From: Thermoplasmata archaeon
GTDB lineage: Archaea; Thermoplasmatota; Thermoplasmata; Lutacidiplasmatales; UBA184
Length of the DNA: 10,677 bases
Direction of reading: 5' to 3'
Assembly: GCA_030038885.1 (NCBI GenBank)
Contig: JASHQY010000003.1
Coordinates: 1-10,677, forward strand
Shown: in pieces, positions 1 to 6,144 of the stretch
How positions within the stretch are numbered: position 1 is the first letter of the stretch
Layout of the letters: the number at the start of each line of letters is the position of its first letter
Made by a program: the position numbers and the translations under genes
Notes under the pieces: generated by a model
Told to the model about the DNA's origin: nothing
Seen by the model: only the letters and a program-made list of their open reading frames with translations
Database searches by the model: none

Positions 1-2
1 GC

Positions 3-167
3 CGGGCGGTGGACGCCGCCGCGCTCGTCCGGCGCACGACCGTCCGGGGGTTCTGGCCGGAGCCGCTGCGGCTCGCGCACCTCGTCGCGTCGTCGGGCCG
101 CCCGCCCGCGCGCCCCCGCGCCCAAGGGCTTAAGGAACCGCGGGCCGTCCGGCGGCCGGGCCTGTAG
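3..167 (+). CDS. 3' end of an unidentified protein gene (partial at window edge)
   Basis: Frame 3 of the plus strand is open from the left edge to a TAG at 165-167. Nearly every codon over the first 100 bases ends in G or C, which is how the clear genes of this window look, and the translation (for example VRGFWPEPLRLAHLVASSG) reads like ordinary protein. The last 20 or so residues are rich in Arg and Pro and less convincing. The stop lies inside the tRNA-Arg gene, so the two would overlap by 10 bases, and the tRNA promoter would lie inside the coding end. I do not recognise a family. It could instead be non-coding flank, since only 55 codons are visible. Confidence 0.35.
   Translation, partial: RAVDAAALVRRTTVRGFWPEPLRLAHLVASSGRPPARPRAQGLKEPRAVRRPGL
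126..135 (+). promoter_or_regulatory. TATA-like box of tRNA-Arg
   Basis: The short AT-richer motif GGGCTTAAGG sits in otherwise very GC-rich DNA, centred about 27 bases upstream of the first base of the tRNA. This spacing is the archaeal TATA-to-start distance and matches the boxes before the tRNA-Ala, the regulator gene and the 7125 gene. Assignment is by position and composition only. Confidence 0.45.
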
Positions 168-264
168 CTTAGCCTGGACAAAGTACCGGCCTTCTAAGCC
201 GGCAAACTCGGGTTCAAAAGCCCCGGGCGCACCCCGCCCGCGGCGGAGCGTCCCGACAGGCCCG
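158..264 (+). tRNA. tRNA-Arg(UCU), interrupted by a 32-nt T-loop intron
   Basis: Exon 1 is 158-218 and exon 2 is 251-264. The acceptor strand GGGCCTG (158-164) pairs perfectly with CAGGCCC (257-263), and G264 is the discriminator. The D-arm is 167-184 with a GG in the loop. The anticodon stem is 186-190 with 198-202 around loop CTTCTAA, so the anticodon is TCT (193-195). The T-stem TCGGG (208-212) pairs perfectly with CCCGA (252-256). Without splicing, the bases directly after the T-loop cannot form either the T-stem or the acceptor stem. Removing 219-250 gives a standard 7-base T-loop, TTCAAAT. There is no intron in the anticodon loop. CCA is not encoded. The mature 3' end lies 7 bases from the stop of the convergent gene at 272. 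Confidence 0.92.
219..250 (+). other. Non-canonical tRNA intron at position 59/60 (T-loop) of tRNA-Arg
   Basis: The 32-nt insert folds into a hairpin: 220-222 pairs with 242-244, then after one C-C mismatch 224-229 pairs with 235-240 around a 5-base loop. It meets the T-arm through a bulge-helix-bulge. T-loop bases TTCA (213-216) face GGAG (245-248), with two Watson-Crick pairs, one wobble and one A-G mismatch. They are flanked by 3-base bulges AAA (217-219) and CGT (249-251). Cutting after the second base of each bulge, the usual rule for the archaeal splicing endonuclease, gives the intron ends stated. The intron in the tRNA-Ala of this window has the same geometry. Confidence 0.85.
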
Positions 265-271
265 TCGCCCG

Positions 272-1333
272 CTACGCGCCGATCTGCGCCGCGCAGTTCT
301 CGCAGAGGATCGACTGCGGGCCGGCGGGCAGCGGCGCCCCGCAGAGCGGGCAGGTCGCGCGCGCGTCCGCGGCCGCGAGGAGCTCCTGGACGCTCGTGCG
401 GAGCGACGGGTCGGCCCCGGCGATCGCGACCTCCGCCCTCGCGGGGCCGGCGTCGGACGGCGGGAGGAACGCCTCGAGGCGCGGCCGGTAGATCCCCGTG
501 CGGCGGTCGAACGTCACGAGCCGGGACTGGACGAGCCCCTGCAGCGCGGAGTCGACGAGCTCGCGGATCCCGCCGAAGACGTGCGCGAGCTCGACCGACG
601 TGAGGCCGGGCGATTCGACGAGGACCTCGAGGCAGCGCGCGCCGAGCAGCGAGAGGTCGCTGCGCGCGAGGTACTGGTCGAGCGCCCACGCGACGCGCGC
701 GCTCCGCCGCACGCGCTGGCCCGGGGCGAGCCGGCCGGCGCGCGGGTCCGCGAGGAGCGTCGCGTGGAGCACGTCGAGCTCGTAGCGGACGCGCTCGTCG
801 GGCAGGTACGCGAGGACCGTCAGCGCGAACGGGACGATCGCGTCCGCCCGCCACGCGGCGAGCGCCTCGGCGATCGTGCCGCCGAGCCCCCGCGGTTCGA
901 TCCGCGCCCCGCCCTGGGCCGCCCGCTCCTCGTCGGCCCGGGAGCGCAGGAGGTAGTGCTCCCGCACGATCACGCGGGCGATCCCGCGGACCGTGGGCCC
1001 CGGCTCGAGCGGATCGATCTCGACCGAGCCATCCGGAGCGAACGCGAGGCGGTGGAACGGCCGGAGGAACCGCCACGCCGGGCCCGGGGACGGGATCGGG
1101 TCGAGGCGGATCTCGCCGGTGCGGAACGTCGCGCCTGGGTCGGCGATCGCGGCGAGGAGGTTCGGGTACTCCTTCCCGTCGACCGTCAGCGCGAGCTCCG
1201 CGAGCGGGGGCCGCCGGCGGGAGAGGTACTCCTCCGCGGCGCGCGCGAGCATCCGGCGCGAGTACGCGTCGTGCCGTTCGCCGCCGAGCTGCGCGGCGAG
1301 CGCGTCAATCTCCGGAAGCGCGACGGCCGTCAC
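272..1333 (-). CDS. Unrecognised protein with winged-helix region and C-terminal zinc ribbon
   Basis: A 353-residue soluble protein that I cannot assign to a named family. The first 220 residues are mixed alpha/beta with no known motif. Residues about 232-285 resemble a winged helix: a helix, a turn (SPGLTSVELA), a second helix, then a strand pair ending TFDRRTGIYRP. The C-terminus is a zinc ribbon with C328, C331, C344 and C347 (CPLC and CENC), only six residues from the end. This suggests an archaeal DNA- or RNA-associated protein, but the target is unknown. The GTG start at 1333 lies 29 bases inside the glycosyltransferase gene, so the two are probably co-transcribed. A later start is possible, as no clear ribosome site is visible. 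It converges on the tRNA-Arg, with its TAG 7 bases away. Confidence 0.8.
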   Translation of the reverse strand: MTAVALPEIDALAAQLGGERHDAYSRRMLARAAEEYLSRRRPPLAELALTVDGKEYPNLLAAIADPGATFRTGEIRLDPIPSPGPAWRFLRPFHRLAFAPDGSVEIDPLEPGPTVRGIARVIVREHYLLRSRADEERAAQGGARIEPRGLGGTIAEALAAWRADAIVPFALTVLAYLPDERVRYELDVLHATLLADPRAGRLAPGQRVRRSARVAWALDQYLARSDLSLLGARCLEVLVESPGLTSVELAHVFGGIRELVDSALQGLVQSRLVTFDRRTGIYRPRLEAFLPPSDAGPARAEVAIAGADPSLRTSVQELLAAADARATCPLCGAPLPAGPQSILCENCAAQIGA

Positions 1334-2519
1334 GAACGCCTCGGCCTGCCGTTGCTAGCTCGTAGAGAGAGATAAAGCGGCGGGCCATCGTGTCGAGCGA
1401 CGAGGTGCGCCGGACGCGCTCCGCCGACTGCCGCGCGATCCGCCGCCGCTCGTCCGGGCGGTCCAGGGACTCGGCGACCGCCGCCGCGAGCGCGCCCGGC
1501 GCGAGGACCGGCACGCGACGGCCGGTGACCCCGTCCTCGACGACCTCCGCGGCGCCCCCGGCCGCCGGCGCGAGGACCATCGTGCCGGACGCCATCGCCT
1601 CGAGCAGCGCGACGCTCGACGTGTCGCTCGTGGACGGGAGGACGAACAGATCGCTCTGCGAGAGGAGCGCCGGTTTCTCCTCCTCCGCGACCGGGCCGAC
1701 GTAGCGGACCCGCTCCGCGAGCCGCGGGCTCGCGCGGATCCGCTCGCGCACCGCGCGCTCCTCGGGTCCGGCCCCGCCGACGACCGCGCTCAAATCGAAG
1801 CGCGCGAGCGACGCCTCGATCGCGTCGAGGAACCGGTGGACCCCCTTGTCGACCGTCAGCCGGCCGAGGTACGTGACGAGGGGATCGGCCGGGAGCCCGC
1901 AGCGGACCCGCCAGTCGGGCACGACGATCCCGGGCCGGAACCGGTCGACGTCGATCCCGTTCGGCACGATCTCGACCGGCCGCCGGAACGGCTTGCGCGC
2001 GCCCGCGATCAGCGCGTCGCGCGCGGCGAACGACGGTGCGGTCGCGACGTCGCAGCGCCAGTAGGCTCCGCGGTTGTACCACGTCGCGACGCGGAAGAAC
2101 GTCGGCACGAGGAGGCGCGGCGGCACGCTGGTCTGCATCTCCCCGAGGTTCGTGTGGAACGTGCCGACCAGCGGGAGGTCGAAGCGGCGCGACGCGAGGA
2201 AGCCCGCGCTGCCGACGCCGCCGGGCGAGTGGATGTGGAGGACGTCCGCGTCGCCGATCCCCCGCCACTGACGGATGAGCGCGAACGGGTTCAGCGGCCA
2301 GCGGTACTGCGGGTAGAGCGGGACCGGGAGCGAGCGGACGCGGGTCACGTCGACGCCGTCCACGACCCGCTCCTCGGTCGGGGTGCCGGCGACCGCCTGC
2401 GGGGCGAAGACCCGGACGTGGTGCCCGAGGCGGCGGATCGCGGTCGCGAGGCCGCTGGTCACCGACGCGACGCCGTCCCGCATCGGCGGGTACGAGTCGG
2501 TGCAGAAGACGACCTCCAT
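1305..2519 (-). CDS. GT4-family glycosyltransferase
   Basis: A 404-residue GT-B fold retaining glycosyltransferase that would transfer a sugar from a nucleotide-sugar donor to a lipid or glycan at the cytoplasmic face. The N-terminal acceptor domain opens with a Rossmann strand and a glycine turn (TDSYPPMRDGVASV) and includes GTFHTNL (119-125). The hinge has the typical VPNGIDVDRF (185-194). The donor domain shows LGR (218-220), DKG (224-226), VVGGAGPE (246-253) and the C-terminal ALLEAMASG around E307. The first acidic residue of the usual E-x7-E motif is Asp299. This layout resembles mannosyl- and glucosyltransferases of phosphoinositide or diacylglycerol lipids, but donor and acceptor cannot be told from sequence. 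It follows the DUF835 gene after a 109-base gap that may hold its own promoter, and its 3' end overlaps the next gene. Confidence 0.92.
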   Translation of the reverse strand: MEVVFCTDSYPPMRDGVASVTSGLATAIRRLGHHVRVFAPQAVAGTPTEERVVDGVDVTRVRSLPVPLYPQYRWPLNPFALIRQWRGIGDADVLHIHSPGGVGSAGFLASRRFDLPLVGTFHTNLGEMQTSVPPRLLVPTFFRVATWYNRGAYWRCDVATAPSFAARDALIAGARKPFRRPVEIVPNGIDVDRFRPGIVVPDWRVRCGLPADPLVTYLGRLTVDKGVHRFLDAIEASLARFDLSAVVGGAGPEERAVRERIRASPRLAERVRYVGPVAEEEKPALLSQSDLFVLPSTSDTSSVALLEAMASGTMVLAPAAGGAAEVVEDGVTGRRVPVLAPGALAAAVAESLDRPDERRRIARQSAERVRRTSSLDTMARRFISLYELATAGRGVRDGRRASGD

Positions 2520-2551
2520 CGCCCGGACCGCGTCGCGATGGGGAGCGATGG

Positions 2552-2566
2552 GTCCTATGCTTTTGG
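2552..2566 (-). promoter_or_regulatory. Possible weak promoter for the glycosyltransferase
   Basis: Bases 2520-2628 form the only gap over 100 bases inside the minus-strand gene run. On the minus strand they hold CCAAAAGCATAGG, the AT-richest stretch of the gap, centred about 38 bases upstream of the glycosyltransferase ATG. That would allow a transcript start some 10 bases before the ATG. The fit is poorer than for the other boxes, and read-through from the mevalonate operon is equally possible. Confidence 0.3.
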
Positions 2567-2628
2567 GTCGAGCGGTCGCGGCCCTCCGACCGTCGCCGCG
2601 GCGCCCCCGCGGGGTCCCGCCCGGCCGC

Positions 2629-3408
2629 TCAGACCACGGTCTGGAACGGCCGCTCGAGGCGGCTCATCTCCCGAGGGTCGAGCGAGCGCCGGTCGAACGA
2701 GACGATCAGTGCCGACGAGGTCTGCTCGATCTGGGCGACGGCCCACTGCGCGAACTTGAGCGTGAGGTCGAGCCCGTACTCCCCGACGAGGTACTCGAGC
2801 GCGTCGAGGTAGACGATCGCGCCGCCGGGGGACTCGGTCGGTTCGCGGAGGTGGCCACCGATCTCGCCGGGCGAGAGCCGGCCGCCGCCGGCGACGTCCG
2901 CGCCGTTCGGCACGATGTCGATTCGGCGCTCCTTCGAGACCCCCGGCAGCTCGGGCGGGCGCAGCGAGACGAGGACCGCACGCGGGAACTCCTGGACGTT
3001 CGCGCGGAGGATCTCGAGCGCCCGGGCGGGGCGCTCCTCCCGGACGAGCAGGCTGCGGCCGGGGCCGAGGTGCGTCGGCGCGGGCGCCGGCCCGCCGAAC
3101 GTCGGGACCCAGACGCGCGCCGGCTGGGGAGCCCGCAGGAGGGAGTTCCACGCCGGCCGCCGGGGCGGGCCGAGCAGGCTGCGGCGCTTCAGCTCGACCT
3201 CCTCGTCGAGGCGGGCGAGGCGGCTCTCGATCAGGATCCGGAGCTCCTGGGCGGTGTGCCCCCGCGAGGCGTGCTGGAGCACTTCCTTGAGTCCGCTGCG
3301 CACGCCCTCCTCGTAGCCCGCGGCGTACGTGCGCGCGTACTCCTCGTCCTCCGGCGGCTCGTCGCTCGGCGGGGGCGATGCGCCGGGGGTCCGCTCGGGC
3401 TCGCTCAC
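2629..3408 (-). CDS. DUF835 domain protein
   Basis: A 259-residue protein. After an acidic, Pro-rich start (1-22), residues about 23-80 form a charged helical region containing AGYEEGVRSGL and ending LDEEVELKRRSLL. Residues about 85-115 are a Pro-rich linker. The C-terminal 140 residues match DUF835: SLLVREERPARALEIL (119-134), a loop region, then GGAIVYLDALEYLVGEYG (195-212), SALIVSFDRRSLDP (232-245) and a terminal LER. The strand ending YLDALEYL resembles the Walker B strand of RecA-like folds, but there is no P-loop, so ATPase activity is unlikely. DUF835 is mostly archaeal and often attached to signalling domains; its biochemical role is unknown. The GTG start overlaps the DUF35 stop (GTGA), so translation is probably coupled. 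Its position as last gene of the mevalonate operon is the main functional hint. Confidence 0.85.
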   Translation of the reverse strand: MSEPERTPGASPPPSDEPPEDEEYARTYAAGYEEGVRSGLKEVLQHASRGHTAQELRILIESRLARLDEEVELKRRSLLGPPRRPAWNSLLRAPQPARVWVPTFGGPAPAPTHLGPGRSLLVREERPARALEILRANVQEFPRAVLVSLRPPELPGVSKERRIDIVPNGADVAGGGRLSPGEIGGHLREPTESPGGAIVYLDALEYLVGEYGLDLTLKFAQWAVAQIEQTSSALIVSFDRRSLDPREMSRLERPFQTVV

Positions 3409-3893
3409 GCCGGTGCCCGATCGCCCTCGGGCGTCGCGGGGGTCCCGACCGCCGTGCGGGAGCCGCCGGGAGGCCGGACCGCGGTCTCCTCGACCGGGGC
3501 GAACTTGTACCCGTAGTGGATCACACCGGCCTTACCCTCCTCGCGGAGCTTGCGGAACGTCGCGCGGACCTTGAGCCCGATGCGGACCTCCTCAGGCGCG
3601 AGGTCGACGATCTGGCCGGTGAGCATCGGGCCCTCGACCGTGCGGACGAGCGCGAGGACGTACGGCACCTGCATCTCGAACCCCTCCGCCGGCTCGTGCA
3701 CGGTCGTGAACGAGTAGACCTCCCCCTCGCCGGAGAGCTGGAACGGGACCATCTTCCCGATCGATTCCCGGTGGCGCGCGCACGTCGGGCAGACGCTCCG
3801 GGGAGGGAAGTAGGCCGTGCCGCAGTTGGTGCACTTCGATCCCCCCAAGTTGTAGCGGCGCGGGGTCTCGCGCCAGAAGCGAGCGATCGACAT
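3405..3893 (-). CDS. DUF35 zinc-ribbon/OB-fold protein of the thiolase/HMG-CoA synthase complex
   Basis: A 162-residue protein. An N-terminal helix (SIARFWRETPRRY) leads into a rubredoxin-like zinc ribbon with C21, C24, C35 and C38 (CTNC and CPTC). An OB-fold follows from about residue 47 to 132, including FTTVHEP, VPYVLALV and GPMLTGQIV. The last 30 residues are Pro/Ala/Gly-rich and probably disordered, making it longer than the usual 130 or so. In the studied complex from Methanothermococcus, this protein bridges thiolase and HMG-CoA synthase and helps form a shared CoA-binding cavity that channels acetoacetyl-CoA. Its position right after both enzymes here supports that role. The ATG lies 10 bases past the thiolase stop, with a good ribosome site. 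DUF35 proteins can also partner thiolase-like aldolases, which matters given the odd thiolase next door. Confidence 0.92.
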   Translation of the reverse strand: MSIARFWRETPRRYNLGGSKCTNCGTAYFPPRSVCPTCARHRESIGKMVPFQLSGEGEVYSFTTVHEPAEGFEMQVPYVLALVRTVEGPMLTGQIVDLAPEEVRIGLKVRATFRKLREEGKAGVIHYGYKFAPVEETAVRPPGGSRTAVGTPATPEGDRAPA

Positions 3894-3899
3894 CGTCCC

Positions 3900-3904
3900 C
3901 CTCC
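3900..3904 (-). promoter_or_regulatory. Ribosome binding site of the DUF35 gene
   Basis: On the minus strand GGAGG starts on the last base of the thiolase stop codon TAG and ends 6 bases before the ATG at 3893. It fixes the start choice and shows that internal operon genes use Shine-Dalgarno initiation, unlike the apparently leaderless first gene. Confidence 0.65.
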
Positions 3905-5073
3905 TAGCTCCCCCGCTCGAGCAGCGTCACGACGCTCGTCGCGCCGGTCCCGCCGACATCGTGGGCGAGCGCGAGGGACGCGTGCTTCACCTGGCGGTCC
4001 TTCGCCTCGCCGCGCAGCTGGCGGACCAGCTCGACGACCTGGGCGACCCCGACCGCGCCGAACGGGCGCCCCTGGGCCTTGAGGCCGCCCGAGGAGTTCA
4101 CCGGCAGCTCGCCGTTCGGGCCGAACCGGCCGGACTCGAACTCGGGGCCCGCCCGGCCCTTCTCGCAGAACCCCAGGTCCTCGAGCGCGACCAGGGCGCT
4201 GATCGTGTAGGCGTCGTTGATCTCGGCGACGTTGACGTCCGCCGGCGCGCGCCGGGCCTGCTCGAACGCCCGGCGGGCGGCGACGACCGTCGAGTCGAGG
4301 GTCGTCACGTCCCGCCGGTGCTGGACGGCCATCGCGTCGCACGCGACCTGGCTCGCGGCGATCCGGATCGGCTGGTCGGTGTAGCGGTGCGCGCGCTCCA
4401 TCGGTCCGAGGACGACCGCCGCCGCCCCGTCCGAGAGCGGCGCGCAGTCGAACACCCCGAGCGGCTCGGCGACCGGTCCGGCGGCGAGGACCTGCTCGAG
4501 CGAGACCGGGTTGCGGTAGTGCGCGTTCGGGTTCTTCGCGCCCATCGCGTGGGCGTGGACGGCGACCCGGGCGAGCTGCTCGCGGGTCGTGCCGTACTGG
4601 TGCATGTGCCGGCGGGCGATCAGCGCCCACAGCGCGGGGAGCGTCCCGCCGAAGACGACCTCCCACTCGTGGTCCGCCGCGGAGCTCGTGATCTGGTTGC
4701 CGGTCGCGTCCGGGACGTCGGTCAGCTTCTCGGCCCCCCCGACCACGACGAAGTCGTAGAGGCCGCTCGCGACCGCGAGGTACCCCTGGTGGAGCGCGAG
4801 CGAGCCCGACGCGCCGCCGCCCTCGACGCGGACCGCCGGGAGGTGGCGGTCGCCGAGGCCGGCGTAATCGAGGATCAGCGGACCGATGTGCTCCTGGTCG
4901 ATCAGCGAGCCGGACGCCATGTTCCCGAGGTAGAGCGCCCCGAGGTCGCCGGACGAGAGCTTCGCGTCGACCAGCGCCTGGAGGCCGGCCTCGATCCCGA
5001 TCTCGCGGAACGAGCGGTCCCACAGCTCGCCGAACTTCGTCATCCCGACGCCGAGCACCGCGACGTCGCGCAC
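3904..5073 (-). CDS. Thiolase-family protein of the mevalonate operon with altered active site
   Basis: A 389-residue protein, the normal length for archaeal acetoacetyl-CoA thiolase, which condenses two acetyl-CoA ahead of HMG-CoA synthase. The fold is well preserved: RDVAVLGVGMTKFGELW at the start, VVVGGAEKLTD (109-119), CAPLSDGAAAVVL (210-222), EDLGFCEKG (298-306), NSSGGLKA (326-333) and a terminal GGTGATS (374-380). The usual active-site residues are missing. The nucleophilic Cys in the E-A-A-C-A-S-G motif is Gly87 (EGGGASG, 84-90), and the CGHPxG motif is QGRPFG (334-339), so the conserved His is Arg336. Asn286 stands where relatives have Asn or His. I read these codons from the bases. 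The protein may be a non-catalytic scaffold, or catalyse another reaction as DUF35-partnered Ltp2-type aldolases do. The GTG start is set by a ribosome site and lies 2 bases past the HMG-CoA synthase stop. Confidence 0.9.
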   Translation of the reverse strand: MRDVAVLGVGMTKFGELWDRSFREIGIEAGLQALVDAKLSSGDLGALYLGNMASGSLIDQEHIGPLILDYAGLGDRHLPAVRVEGGGASGSLALHQGYLAVASGLYDFVVVGGAEKLTDVPDATGNQITSSAADHEWEVVFGGTLPALWALIARRHMHQYGTTREQLARVAVHAHAMGAKNPNAHYRNPVSLEQVLAAGPVAEPLGVFDCAPLSDGAAAVVLGPMERAHRYTDQPIRIAASQVACDAMAVQHRRDVTTLDSTVVAARRAFEQARRAPADVNVAEINDAYTISALVALEDLGFCEKGRAGPEFESGRFGPNGELPVNSSGGLKAQGRPFGAVGVAQVVELVRQLRGEAKDRQVKHASLALAHDVGGTGATSVVTLLERGS

Positions 5074-5075
5074 GG

Positions 5076-6128
5076 CTAGCTGCCTCCCATGTGGATCTTG
5101 CCGCGGAACTTCGCGTAGACCCCGTAGCTCAGCTCGACCCCGCTGTCGAGGTACGACTGCACCGGGCGCCCGAACGACCGGTCGAACTTCGCGATCTCGT
5201 CCGTCGTCGTGAGGTCGAACGCGTCGGACCCGGCGCCCGAGCCGTACCCGACCACGAGGATCCGCTCGCCCGGTCCCGCGTGGTCGAGGACGTTCGCGAG
5301 GCCGATCAGCGCGGCGCCGGAGTAGGTGTTGCCGATGTACGGGGTCACGAGGCCGTAGCGCATCTGGCTCTCCGAGAACCCGAGCTGCTTGCCGACCCGC
5401 TGGGGGAACTTGCCGTTCGGCTGATGGAAGACGACGTGCCGGTAGTCCGCCGGGGTCGTGCCGGCGACCTCCATGATGTGGTGCGCGCACTCGGTCTCGT
5501 GGCGGAAGTACGCCGGCTCGCCGGTGAAGCGGCCGCTGTGGCTCGGGTAGCGCTGGCCCTCGCGCCGCCAGAAGTCCGGCGTGTCGGTCGTGTACGACAC
5601 GGTGTGCTCGACCCGCGCGATGACGTGGTCCCGTCCGATCACGAACGCGGCCCCGCCGGCGCTCGCCGAGTACTCGAGCGCGTCGCCCGGCGCGCCCTGG
5701 CTCGTGTCGCTCCCGATCGCGACCCCGTAGCGGACCATCTCGGCGCCGACGAGCCCGAGGCACGTCTGGATCGCGGCGGTGCCGGCCTTGCACGCGAACT
5801 CGAAGTCCGCGGCGGTGAGGTGCGGCGTCGCCCCGACCGCCTGGGCGACCACGGTCGCGGTCGGCTTGACCGCGTACGGGTGCGACTCGGACCCGACGTA
5901 GATCGCACCGATCTGCTGCGGGTCGATCGCGCCGCGGATCAGTGCGACGCGGAGCGCCTCGGTCGAGATCGTGATCGTGTCCTCGTCGGGGGCCGGCACG
6001 CTCTTGCGATGGACGTTCAGGCTCTGGCCCATGCTCTCGCCGTCGGCGCCCCAGACCCGCCCGATCTCCGTCGGCGTGATCCGGTACCGGGGGACGTACG
6101 CTCCGTAGCTGACGATGCCTGCTTCCAT
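5076..6128 (-). CDS. Hydroxymethylglutaryl-CoA synthase, archaeal type
   Basis: A 350-residue enzyme that condenses acetoacetyl-CoA with acetyl-CoA to HMG-CoA, the committed carbon skeleton for mevalonate and archaeal isoprenoid lipids. Its length matches archaeal HMG-CoA synthases. Catalytic residues are in place: Glu81 (YVGSESHP), Cys113 (FEFACKAGT), which forms the acyl-enzyme, and His235 (VFHQPNGKFP). GSDTSQGAPGD (139-149) and YSASAGGAAFVIG (153-165) are typical of the family, as is the glycine-rich YGSGAGSDAF near the C-terminus. The ATG lies 17 bases past the stop of the regulator gene, with a purine-rich but weak ribosome site (GAAGGGAA). Its end carries the ribosome site for the thiolase. 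Synthase, thiolase and DUF35 adjacent in this order is characteristic of archaea. Confidence 0.96.
   Translation of the reverse strand: MEAGIVSYGAYVPRYRITPTEIGRVWGADGESMGQSLNVHRKSVPAPDEDTITISTEALRVALIRGAIDPQQIGAIYVGSESHPYAVKPTATVVAQAVGATPHLTAADFEFACKAGTAAIQTCLGLVGAEMVRYGVAIGSDTSQGAPGDALEYSASAGGAAFVIGRDHVIARVEHTVSYTTDTPDFWRREGQRYPSHSGRFTGEPAYFRHETECAHHIMEVAGTTPADYRHVVFHQPNGKFPQRVGKQLGFSESQMRYGLVTPYIGNTYSGAALIGLANVLDHAGPGERILVVGYGSGAGSDAFDLTTTDEIAKFDRSFGRPVQSYLDSGVELSYGVYAKFRGKIHMGGS
5083..5088 (-). promoter_or_regulatory. Ribosome binding site deciding the thiolase GTG start
   Basis: GGGAGG on the minus strand lies inside the last codons of HMG-CoA synthase, 9 bases before GTG at 5073. It favours this GTG over the in-frame ATG ten codons later, and the first ten residues it adds (VRDVAVLGVG) are the conserved thiolase N-terminal strand. 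Confidence 0.65.
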
Positions 6129-6144
6129 GGTGTTCCCTTCGATC

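Noticed and set aside
1..80. A minus-strand gene starting at a GTG at 80 and leaving the window at the left
   Set aside because: Its codon third positions are less GC-biased than the plus-strand frame over the same bases, and no promoter or ribosome site is seen.
183..202. A canonical 37/38 intron in either tRNA anticodon loop
   Set aside because: Both anticodon loops are exactly 7 bases and closed by perfect 5-bp stems.
158..220. tRNA-Arg as a truncated pseudogene
   Set aside because: The missing 3' strands occur downstream with perfect pairing, and the splice geometry matches that in tRNA-Ala.
581..1375. Long plus-strand open frames opposite the minus-strand genes (for example 581-1375, 3961-5079, 5091-6329 and 8434-10227)
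   Set aside because: Translations are Arg/Asp/Pro-rich repeats of dipeptides with no motifs, as expected from antisense frames in very GC-rich DNA.
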